From Nitrospira sp. (GTDB lineage Bacteria > Nitrospirota > Nitrospiria > Nitrospirales > Nitrospiraceae), in the NCBI GenBank assembly GCA_015904075.1, contig JABMDH010000092.1, positions 4,338 to 9,789 on the forward strand: DNA of 5,452 nucleotides, read 5' to 3'. Below, piece by piece: positions 1 to 5,109 of the stretch. The notes below the pieces were generated by a model. That model made no database searches. It worked only from the letters and a program-made list of their open reading frames with translations, and had not been told where the DNA came from. Both the position numbers and the translations under genes were made by a program. Position 1 is the stretch's first letter; every line of letters begins with the position of its first letter.

Positions 1-138
1 CTTCTGTTGACGAACCTTTTCCAATTCTTCTCGAGCCGTATCGGCTTCCGTCAACGCTTCCTGGTACTGCGAGTTGGTCACACATCCCGCCGACAGCATC
101 GCCCCGGCCATCATGATTGCGATCCACTCCCGTCTCAT
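1..138 (-). CDS. Probable lipoprotein, N-terminal part (cut by window edge)
   Basis: The minus strand is open from an ATG at 138-136 to the left edge, giving 46 codons with no stop; the C-terminus lies outside the window. The protein begins with Met-Arg-Arg-Glu, then a hydrophobic stretch (about residues 5-17), then L15-S-A-G-C19. This resembles a signal peptidase II lipobox with Cys19 as the lipidated residue, although Ser at -3 is less usual than Leu. Residues 24-46 are rich in Glu, Ala, Arg and Gln and look like the start of a coiled coil, as in many periplasm-facing lipoproteins. A strong Shine-Dalgarno (GAGGAGG, 150-144) lies 5 nt before the ATG and fixes the start. The gene is divergent from uppP. 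The family cannot be named from 46 residues. The lipoprotein call is inference from the N-terminus; the reading frame and ribosome site are seen directly. Confidence 0.72.
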   Translation of the reverse strand, partial: MRREWIAIMMAGAMLSAGCVTNSQYQEALTEADTAREELEKVRQQK

Positions 139-250
139 ACGATCCTCCTCTTCCTCACATGCTCAGTGAATGCATGTGCGCACGCATCGACATGATTTTC
201 TATGCATATTTCCCAGGATAGTCTATCCGCCTGCATCAATCCTTTGATTG

Positions 251-279
251 TGTGTAAGACAACATCCGTTCTTTGTCAA
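251..279 (-). promoter_or_regulatory. Candidate promoter for the left-edge lipoprotein gene
   Basis: On the minus strand a perfect -35 box TTGACA (279-274) is followed, after a 17-bp spacer, by TACACA (256-251), a weak -10 match. Transcription would start near 244 and leave a leader of about 105 nt before the ATG at 138. The -35 box is good but the -10 box is poor, so this is tentative. Confidence 0.33.
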
Positions 280-334
280 CATATTTGCGCTCAGGACCTG
301 TGACCGAGACACGCCGCGCCATTCAATCCTGCGC

Positions 335-363
335 TTGACGGAATACCATCGCTCTGTGATGAT
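335..363 (+). promoter_or_regulatory. Candidate promoter for uppP
   Basis: TTGACG (335-340) and GATGAT (358-363) are separated by 17 bp. They match the sigma-70 consensus at 5/6 and 4/6 positions. The predicted start near 370 would leave a leader of about 40 nt before uppP. The rest of the 273-bp gap (139-411) shows only short inverted repeats, such as GGATA/TATCC at 216-228 and CAATC/GATTG at 237-250, with no recognisable operator. Confidence 0.4.
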
Positions 364-411
364 CGCTCGTTAACCGATCAACCGTATGCGCATCCATCCT
401 AACCCGAAGGC

Positions 412-1293
412 ATGCTTGTGAACGAATGGGGGCCTGTTCTTGCCGTCATCCTCGGCATCGTGGAAGGGCTGACTGAATTCTTGCCCGTCTCGTCCACAGG
501 ACATCTCATCCTGGTCGGCTATGCGCTGGGCTTCACCGGCGACGTGGCCGCAAACGCAGAGATTTCCATTCAACTGGGAGCCATCCTGGCCGTCATCGTG
601 TTTGAACGGGAGAAAATCGGGAGACTGGTCTCCGGTGCCTGGCAAGAGCAGGCACAGTTTCGATCCTCCCTGCACCATACCCAACATCCGACCTGGGCAG
701 CATGTCTCCAAGCCTCCCTACAGGCCCATCCTAATCTGTGGTTCATGCTGGGGCTTGGCATAGCCTTTCTGCCAGCCGCCCTGGTCGGCCTGGCGGCGCA
801 TGGTTGGATCAAGTCCCACTTGTTCACGCCGCACACGGTTGCCACCACGTCTATTCTCGGCGGAATCATTATTCTCATCGTTGAAGCCACCGCAAAAACC
901 AGCCGGGCCATGAGCCTCGATCAAGTCTCTCCGAAACAGGCCTTCTGGATCGGCCTGGCACAATGCGCCTCGCTCATTCCCGGCATGTCCCGCTCCGGGT
1001 CAACCATCATCGGCGGTCTACTGGCCGGGCTTGATCGAAAAGTCGCCACCGAATATTCGTTCTTCCTGGCTCTCCCGACCATCATCGCCGCGACGGTCTA
1101 CGAAACCTGGAAAGCCAGAGGGACATTTACCGACCAGGACTTTCTGGCACTCGGCCTCGGCATGATCATCTCCTTTCTGGTCGCGTGGGCTGTGATCGCC
1201 GCCTTCCTGACATACGTCCAACGCCACACCTTGCGTGTCTTTGCGTACTACCGTATTATTCTCGGCGTTGTTGTCTTATTGATCTTCAGGTGA
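412..1293 (+). CDS. uppP: Undecaprenyl-diphosphatase (UppP/BacA family)
   Basis: This integral membrane enzyme dephosphorylates undecaprenyl diphosphate to the monophosphate, recycling the lipid carrier for peptidoglycan and other surface polymers; overproduction in other bacteria gives bacitracin resistance. Both family signatures are present. The first is the EGLTEFLPVSSTGH segment (residues 18-31) with the (E/Q)xxxE glutamates E18 and E22, S28 and H31. The second is PGMSRSGST (from residue 190) with catalytic-type R194, matching E. coli E17, E21, H30 and R174. Several hydrophobic segments follow, and the last residues are again hydrophobic. At 293 aa it is slightly longer than E. coli UppP, mainly through a polar loop around residues 66-107. 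Start: ATG 412 is only 1 nt after GAAGG (406-410), whereas the in-frame GTG at 418 is 7 nt after it, so GTG 418 (291 aa) may be the true start. The stop is 14 bp before the DUF2024 gene, suggesting co-transcription. Confidence 0.95.
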   Translation: MLVNEWGPVLAVILGIVEGLTEFLPVSSTGHLILVGYALGFTGDVAANAEISIQLGAILAVIVFEREKIGRLVSGAWQEQAQFRSSLHHTQHPTWAACLQASLQAHPNLWFMLGLGIAFLPAALVGLAAHGWIKSHLFTPHTVATTSILGGIIILIVEATAKTSRAMSLDQVSPKQAFWIGLAQCASLIPGMSRSGSTIIGGLLAGLDRKVATEYSFFLALPTIIAATVYETWKARGTFTDQDFLALGLGMIISFLVAWAVIAAFLTYVQRHTLRVFAYYRIILGVVVLLIFR

Positions 1294-1307
1294 AAGGGGT
1301 GTCCCGC

Positions 1308-1667
1308 ATGGCTTCCGATACGATTCGTGTCTACGATACGTGGGTAACCGGCAAGAACGGCCGCATTCACTTCGACGTCATGACCACGGATGAAACGACG
1401 GCCTTGAAGCTGGCCAATGAATATTTGGTCAGTATCGGCGAACCGACGACATCGGTGACGACGAAGGAATGCCAGTTCTGCCACAGCGAGCCGCTCTTCA
1501 TGTTCTCCCCGGAGCAGGAATATTTGGTCAGTATCGGCGAACCGACGACATCGGTGACGACGAAGGAATGCCAGTTCTGCCACAGCGAGCCGCTCTTCAT
1601 GTTCTCCCCGGAGCAGCAGAAGCAGGTGAAGGAAAAGGGCGGATTTATCGTTCCCATGCCGGCGTAA
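1308..1667 (+). CDS. DUF2024 family protein with an internal 33-residue tandem duplication
   Basis: This encodes a 119-aa soluble protein of unknown function. The N-terminus (IRVYDTWV..., then HFDV at residues 21-24) and the T-K-E-C-x-F-C-H-S-E segment resemble the DUF2024 family (PF09630, known from memory, for example Nitrosomonas NE1680). Members are about 85-90 aa. Here residues 38-70 and 71-103 are identical, so the ECQFCH motif occurs twice (C55/C58/H59 and C88/C91/H92). Removing one unit leaves 86 aa, the normal family size, with an intact C-terminus ending GFIVPMPA. No signal peptide or membrane segment is seen, so it is probably cytoplasmic. ATG 1308 was chosen because AAGGGG (1294-1299) lies 8 nt upstream; an in-frame GTG at 1299 overlaps that site. 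The frame is also open upstream into uppP, but that part overlaps uppP coding sequence. It lies 14 bp after uppP and is probably in the same operon. Whether the duplication is biological or an artefact is open. Confidence 0.82.
   Translation: MASDTIRVYDTWVTGKNGRIHFDVMTTDETTALKLANEYLVSIGEPTTSVTTKECQFCHSEPLFMFSPEQEYLVSIGEPTTSVTTKECQFCHSEPLFMFSPEQQKQVKEKGGFIVPMPA
1419..1616 (+). repeat. Perfect 99-bp tandem direct duplication (two copies)
   Basis: Copy 1 (1419-1517) and copy 2 (1518-1616) are identical over 99 bp. The repeat cannot be slid either way: the base before copy 1 is T but copy 1 ends in G, and the base after copy 2 is C whereas each copy starts with G. The unit is exactly 33 codons and begins on a codon boundary (residue 38 of the DUF2024 protein), so the frame is kept. 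No divergence exists even at synonymous positions. Confidence 0.98.
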
Positions 1668-1668
1668 C

Positions 1669-1695
1669 TGCCCGCGGCAACACGGGCAACTTTTT
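1669..1695 (+). terminator. Candidate intrinsic terminator after uppP-DUF2024
   Basis: TGCCCG (1669-1674) pairs with CGGGCA (1683-1688) around an 8-nt loop. After AC comes a run of five T (1691-1695). It begins 2 nt after the DUF2024 stop. The stem is only 6 bp but GC-rich. An alternative pairing, CGGGC (1683-1687) with GCCCG (1697-1701), would compete with it, so the call is moderate. Confidence 0.5.
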
Positions 1696-1748
1696 AGCCC
1701 GCATTATTTATGACCGTTCGTCGCGAAATCTCACTCGAACGCGTCCCT

Positions 1749-1827
1749 CGTGAAGCGTATCTCGTATCTCGCAAACAAAGAAATGGACTCCGTCCTGCGC
1801 TTTACGCTTCACGAGATACGCTTCACG
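1749..1827. repeat. 17-bp perfect inverted repeat with 45-bp spacer, between convergent genes
   Basis: The arm CGTGAAGCGTATCTCGT (1749-1765) is exactly complementary to 1811-1827. Smaller direct repeats are nested in it: CGCTTCAC occurs at 1805-1812 and 1819-1826, and GTATCTC at 1757-1763 and again at 1764-1770. The right arm ends 2 bp short of the lspA stop codon, so lspA mRNA could form a long stem just after its coding region. It may act as a 3'-end structure for the convergent units or be one copy of a dispersed REP-like element. Neither role is proven by the sequence. Confidence 0.8.
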
Positions 1828-1829
1828 CC

Positions 1830-2354
1830 TCAGGGTGCTGAAGACGTTTCCGAAGCGAGGGGTGGATCGTCCTTCTTCTCGAAGGCAAAGTGGACGATCA
1901 GGAAAATTACGCCGACGGTAATCGCCGAGTCCGCAACATTGAACGCCGGCCAGTGGTACTGCTCGATGTAGACATCGAGGAAATCAATCACTTCGCCATA
2001 CCGCATCCGGTCGATCAAGTTTCCAATCGCGCCGCCTAAAATGGCCGCCACGCTCAAGCGCCCCATCCGGTCGTGCGCCGGCATCCGCAGAAGGATGGTC
2101 CCCAGCAATCCCAATGCTAAAATCGAGGTGAGCCCGAAAAAGACCATGCGGAATGTATTGCTGCTGCCGGCCAGTAGTCCAAACGCTGCGCCGGGATTTC
2201 TGATGTACGTCAAACTGAAGAAATCGGAAATAACGGGGATGGATTCATGCAGCCGCATCGTCTGCATGATGTAGAGCTTTGTAACTTGATCCACCGCGAC
2301 AACCGTGCCGGTGAGGGAAGCCAGCAGGAAATTGTGCAGGTAGGAGCCGTTCAA
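1830..2354 (-). CDS. lspA: Lipoprotein signal peptidase (prolipoprotein signal peptidase II)
   Basis: LspA is an inner-membrane aspartyl protease that cleaves signal peptides of diacylated prolipoproteins before the lipid-modified Cys. From the TTG start it is 174 aa, typical for the family. Family landmarks are D22-Q-V-T-K in the first membrane region, the RNPGAAFG segment (N53), G-N-L-I-D-R with catalytic Asp115, and F-N-V-A-D with catalytic Asp142, plus four hydrophobic segments and a charged C-terminal tail. The frame is open upstream to an ATG at 2432, but that part lies inside ileS. TTG 2354-2352 is preferred because GGAGG (complement of 2362-2366) is 7 nt upstream and the start overlaps the ileS stop in TTGA. 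This implies translational coupling to ileS. The gene order ileS-lspA is common in bacteria. The lipoprotein gene at the left edge could supply a substrate. Confidence 0.94.
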   Translation of the reverse strand: MNGSYLHNFLLASLTGTVVAVDQVTKLYIMQTMRLHESIPVISDFFSLTYIRNPGAAFGLLAGSSNTFRMVFFGLTSILALGLLGTILLRMPAHDRMGRLSVAAILGGAIGNLIDRMRYGEVIDFLDVYIEQYHWPAFNVADSAITVGVIFLIVHFAFEKKDDPPLASETSSAP

Positions 2355-2366
2355 CGAATGGCCTCC
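2351..2366 (-). promoter_or_regulatory. lspA ribosome site and TTGA stop/start overlap with ileS
   Basis: On the minus strand GGAGG (2366-2362) sits inside the last ileS codons, 7 nt before the TTG at 2354-2352. The TGA of ileS (2353-2351) overlaps that TTG by two bases within the 4-nt TTGA. A strong Shine-Dalgarno with a rare start codon at an overlapping stop is typical of coupled re-initiation and decides the lspA start. Confidence 0.75.
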
Positions 2367-3745
2367 AGACACCGGTCGCACAGCGTCGGGTGTGCGGTAT
2401 CCTTGCCCACGGCCTCCCGGTAATTCCAGCATCGCTCACATTTTCCAGCCGAGGATTTTGCAACCGTTACCCGGACGGGTTCACGCCCGCCGGCGCTGTG
2501 CGCCAACGTCACGCTCGAGACAATGAAGAACGAGCTGAGGTTGGTTTCATATGGCTTCAAGAATTTGAAATAGTCGGCATCGGCCTCGATGCGCACATGC
2601 GCTTCGAGCGAAGAACCGATCGTCTTCTCCCGTCGACTCTCTTCCAACACCCCCTGCACCACGCTGCGGCACTCCAGCAATCGCTCCCACCGTGCAGCCA
2701 GCTGGCTATCCTTCCATAGCGGATCAGCCTCCGGAAACGCTTCCAAGTGTATGCTCTGAACCGTCGCAAATCCGGGCATCTGAGCCAAGAGCGTCCGCCA
2801 CACTTCCTCGGCGGTAAAGCTCAAGACCGGCGCCATCAACTTCGTCATCACCACGAGGATATCGTACAAGACAGTCTGTGAGCTGCGACGTTCAGGTGCG
2901 TCCTTGTGGAACGTATACAACCGATCTTTCAAAATATCGAGATAGACGGCACTGAGATCCACCGAGCAGAAATTATTCAGTGCATGTACGATCGTGTGAA
3001 ACTCAAACTCCTCATATCCATTTCGCACACGAGGAATCAGTTCACCCAGCCGCAGCAGCGCCCAACGGTCCAATTCAGGCAATTGCGCATACGCCACCCG
3101 GTGCTGTGCCGGGTCGAAATCATACAGATTGCTCAGCAAAAATCGGCACGTATTGCGGATCTTCCGATAGGCCTCGATCAAATGGCTCAAGATTTCCTGT
3201 GAGATGCGGAGATCCTCGCGATAGTCCTGCGCGGCCACCCAGAGCCGAAGAATTTCAGCTCCTGACTGCTTGATGACATCCTGCGGCGCCACCACGTTGC
3301 CGGTCGACTTGGACATTTTCTTTCCCTGCCCGTCGACGACGAATCCGTGCGTCAACACAGCCTGATACGGGGCACGCCGATCCGTCGTCACACCCGCCAG
3401 CAACGCGCTGTGAAACCAGCCTCGATGCTGGTCGGAACCCTCGAGATAGAGATCGGCCGGCCACCACTTCCTCGATTTCAACACTGCCGCATAGCTCACG
3501 CCGGATTCGAACCAGACATCCAGAATATCCCGCTCTTTTTCAAACGTCGTCCCGCCGCACCCAGAACAAGCCGTTTCAGGCGGAAGCAATGCGGCCGCTG
3601 ATCGCTCGAACCACACGTCCGTGCCCTTCGACTCGATGAGCCCGGCAATGTGTTCAATGATATTCGGGTCGGCCAGAACCTTGCGGCCAGATTCTCCATG
3701 GCCCAACACAAATGCGCGGCGTCGATCCGGAACATTGTGGCGCAC
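2351..3745 (-). pseudogene. ileS: Isoleucyl-tRNA synthetase, 5'-truncated (C-terminal half only)
   Basis: IleS attaches isoleucine to tRNA-Ile. The open frame is 464 codons from ATG 3745, but its first 19 residues are nadA sequence read out of frame; IleS-like sequence begins at G20-R21-K22 (about 3688). Seen in order: DVWFESG (76-82), LYLEGSDQHRGW (99-110), KMSKS (143-147; 3319-3305), the anticodon-binding region, and a C-terminal zinc knuckle C436-x-x-C439 ... C456-x-x-C459. From KMSKS to the end it is full length compared with E. coli IleS (about 322 against 337 residues). Missing are roughly 470-480 N-terminal residues: the HIGH motif, the first half of the Rossmann fold and most of the CP1 editing domain. 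It cannot be an active synthetase as written. The retained part has no stops or frameshifts and all late motifs are intact, which argues for a very recent deletion or an assembly join, not an old pseudogene. lspA overlaps its stop. Confidence 0.88.
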
Positions 3746-4698
3746 TGGCAGATCGTCGAGGAGAGAAAGAAGACCTTCTTGTCGGTCATCTCACGCTTGA
3801 GGCGATTGACCAGGTTCAATTCGGTCCCGACCGCCCAGACCGTACCGGCCGGCGCAGCCGTGACAGTCTTGATGATGAACTCCGTGGATCCGGTGAGGTC
3901 GGCCCTGTTGACCACATCCTCGTGGCACTCAGGATGGACGATGACCTTGCCCTCCGGATACTGCTTGCGGAAATGATCCACATGCGTCGGTTGAAACATC
4001 TGATGCACGCTGCAATGGCCCTTCCAGAGGATCAGCTTGGCACGTATAATCGCGTCTCTGCTATTCCCGCCGTTGGGCTGATAGGGGTCCCACACGATCA
4101 TCTGGTCACGGGGAATGCCCATTTTGTTCGCCGTATTACGACCCAAATGCTCGTCCGGGAAAAACAGAATTTTCTCGCGCCTGGCCCAGCACCATTCAAT
4201 CACCGCTTTTGCGTTGGATGACGTACAGGTAATCCCGCCATGTTCACCGCAAAAGGCCTTGAGCACCGCCGCAGAATTCACGTAGACCGCCGGCATCACC
4301 GTCTCCTCGACCGGCACCACACGGCCCAGCGCTTCCCAACACTGATCAACTTGTTCGATCGCCGCCATATCGGCCATCGAGCAACCGGCCGCCATGTCGG
4401 GGAGAATCACCGTTTGATTGGACCGGCTGAGAATATCCGCTGTCTCCGCCATAAAATGCACGCCACAGAACACGATGTAGGGCCGTTCCGACCGTTCGGC
4501 AGACAGCTTGGATAACAGCAAGGAATCACCCCGGAAATCCGCGTGCTGAATCACCTCATCCCGCTGATAGTTGTGGCCGAGAATCATGACGCGCGCGCCC
4601 AGCGTCCGCTTGGCCTCGACCGTCCGGCTGAACAGTTCTTCGGCCGACAGGGTCTGATAGTCAGCAATCAATCGTGGTGATACCGTGCTGGTGGTCAC
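3496..4698 (-). CDS. nadA: Quinolinate synthase A, 3'-truncated and joined out of frame to ileS
   Basis: NadA condenses iminoaspartate with dihydroxyacetone phosphate to quinolinate in de novo NAD synthesis, using a [4Fe-4S] cluster in the cytoplasm. The frame gives 400 aa, but only residues 1-339 (to about 3683) are NadA-like; residues 340-400 are ileS read in the wrong frame. Family landmarks: GHNYQRDEV (41-49), FCGVHFMAETADIL (77-90), GCSMAD with Cys106, TSSNA (159-163), DEHLGRNTA (182-190), WKGHCSVHQMF with Cys229, HPEC, and CQCATMFRID with Cys317/Cys319. The three cluster ligands are probably C106, C229 and C319. Only the last few dozen residues seem lost, so some activity cannot be excluded. 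Start: GTG 4698-4696, with GGGGGA just upstream (3-nt gap) and an in-frame TAG at 4713-4711 ruling out a longer protein. It heads the nadA-ileS-lspA unit and is divergent from thiC. Confidence 0.9.
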   Translation of the reverse strand: MTTSTVSPRLIADYQTLSAEELFSRTVEAKRTLGARVMILGHNYQRDEVIQHADFRGDSLLLSKLSAERSERPYIVFCGVHFMAETADILSRSNQTVILPDMAAGCSMADMAAIEQVDQCWEALGRVVPVEETVMPAVYVNSAAVLKAFCGEHGGITCTSSNAKAVIEWCWARREKILFFPDEHLGRNTANKMGIPRDQMIVWDPYQPNGGNSRDAIIRAKLILWKGHCSVHQMFQPTHVDHFRKQYPEGKVIVHPECHEDVVNRADLTGSTEFIIKTVTAAPAGTVWAVGTELNLVNRLKREMTDKKVFFLSSTICQCATMFRIDAAHLCWAMENLAARFWPTRISLNTLPGSSSRRARTCGSSDQRPHCFRLKRLVLGAAGRRLKKSGIFWMSGSNPA

Positions 4699-4724
4699 AA
4701 GTCCCCCGATCTAAAATGATCGCT

Positions 4725-4753
4725 ATTCTACGATAGCCTCCCTGCACATTCAA
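4725..4753 (-). promoter_or_regulatory. Promoter of the nadA-ileS-lspA unit
   Basis: On the minus strand TTGAAT (4753-4748) and TAGAAT (4730-4725) are separated by exactly 17 bp, with 4/6 and 5/6 matches to sigma-70 boxes. Transcription would start near 4718, about 20 nt before the GTG start of nadA. No NiaR or NrtR-type operator could be recognised. Confidence 0.6.
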
Positions 4754-4836
4754 TGAATCCTCAATAGAAGAAGCCCTACCCCAACCACCCCCAACGGCAT
4801 GGAACCCGGACGATTCGCGGTAGGTCTAATGGCCGA

Positions 4837-4866
4837 TTGACTTCGTTTTGTTCTGAAGCATATGAT
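4837..4866 (+). promoter_or_regulatory. Promoter of the TPP riboswitch-thiC unit
   Basis: TTGACT (4837-4842) and TATGAT (4861-4866) are strong sigma-70-like boxes with an 18-bp spacer. The predicted start, near 4873, falls right at the 5' edge of the TPP aptamer, as expected for a riboswitch leader. Between this and the nadA promoter (4754-4836) I see nothing recognisable. Confidence 0.72.
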
Positions 4867-4874
4867 CCCAAGAA

Positions 4875-4961
4875 TAGCTAGGGGAGCCCCGCGGCTGAGA
4901 GTCCGAACGATCGGACGACCCTCACAACCTGACCTGGGTAATACCAGCGTAGGGAAGCCGG
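4875..4961 (+). ncRNA. TPP riboswitch aptamer (THI box)
   Basis: This is a thiamine pyrophosphate-sensing RNA element. The conserved blocks occur in order: GGGGAGCC (4881-4888), the CTGAGA core (4895-4900), ACCCT (4918-4922), CCTGA (4928-4932), the CTGG-GTAATA-CCAG hairpin (4934-4947) and GCGTAGGGAA (4947-4956). P1 is short, GCT (4877-4879) with AGC (4956-4958). A perfect 6-bp optional hairpin, GTCCGA/TCGGAC (4901-4906 with 4911-4916), lies between CTGAGA and ACCCT. The hairpin before CTGAGA is very small. It precedes thiC, the usual target, and a terminator follows, so TPP binding is expected to switch thiC transcription off. Confidence 0.96.
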
Positions 4962-4986
4962 ACTACAGCGGATATTGTGAGGATTC

Positions 4987-5021
4987 AGCCGTGCCTCCAG
5001 ACATGGGGGCGCGGCTTTTTT
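4987..5021 (+). terminator. Intrinsic terminator of the thiC riboswitch (expression platform)
   Basis: The arms AGCCGTGCCTCC (4987-4998) and GGGGGCGCGGCT (5005-5016) pair over 12 bp with two G-U wobbles around a 6-nt loop. They end in a run of six T (5016-5021). The terminator lies between aptamer and thiC, so it is the likely TPP-controlled attenuator. Its 5' arm is also complementary to the aptamer core. Confidence 0.92.
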
Positions 5022-5096
5022 ATTTGAACATCGTGATCAGTACACAGCGACCAGCCATCAGCTTCCGGAATCTGCGCTGACGGCTCGTCCCACAAG

Positions 5097-5102
5097 AAAG
5101 GA
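5097..5102 (+). promoter_or_regulatory. thiC ribosome binding site
   Basis: AAAGGA lies 7 nt before ATG 5110 and decides that start over the in-frame ATG at 5122. AAGGA (5098-5102) is followed after two bases by its complement TCCTT (5105-5109), but a 2-nt loop is too tight for a simple hairpin. The untranslated stretch 5022-5096 holds only loosely repeated CAGC-type motifs. Confidence 0.7.
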
Positions 5103-5109
5103 TCTCCTT

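Noticed and set aside
176..183. GTGCGCAC palindrome as an operator
   Set aside because: The perfect part is only 8 bp and does not extend on either side. It matches no regulator site I can name.
7..195. Plus-strand 62-codon frame at the left edge
   Set aside because: The minus strand here encodes a protein start with a strong Shine-Dalgarno, signal peptide and Cys19. The plus frame has no such support.
1185..1307. Longer DUF2024 start within uppP
   Set aside because: The upstream extension is uppP sequence in another frame. ATG 1308 has a good ribosome site, and the family N-terminus starts there.
1470..1585. Multiheme cytochrome c, because the duplicated CQFCH segment matches CxxCH
   Set aside because: There is no signal peptide for periplasmic heme attachment. 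The motif sits in a recognised DUF2024 context, and the second copy arises from an exact duplication.
1419..1616. CRISPR or minisatellite array
   Set aside because: Only two abutting identical units without spacers, in frame within a gene; this is a simple tandem duplication.
3712..4221. Plus-strand open frames across nadA and ileS (also 2390-2719, 2906-3202, 4240-4515)
   Set aside because: They are antisense to clear nadA and ileS coding sequence, show no family motifs or convincing ribosome sites, and are expected by chance at this GC content.
2351..4698. A bifunctional NadA-IleS fusion protein
   Set aside because: The two halves are in different reading frames. The nadA frame stops at 3496 after about 60 residues unlike either family, so no single protein contains both.
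4862..5080. Small open frame across the thiC leader
   Set aside because: It runs through the TPP aptamer and terminator, whose RNA structure explains the sequence, and it starts in the -10 box region.
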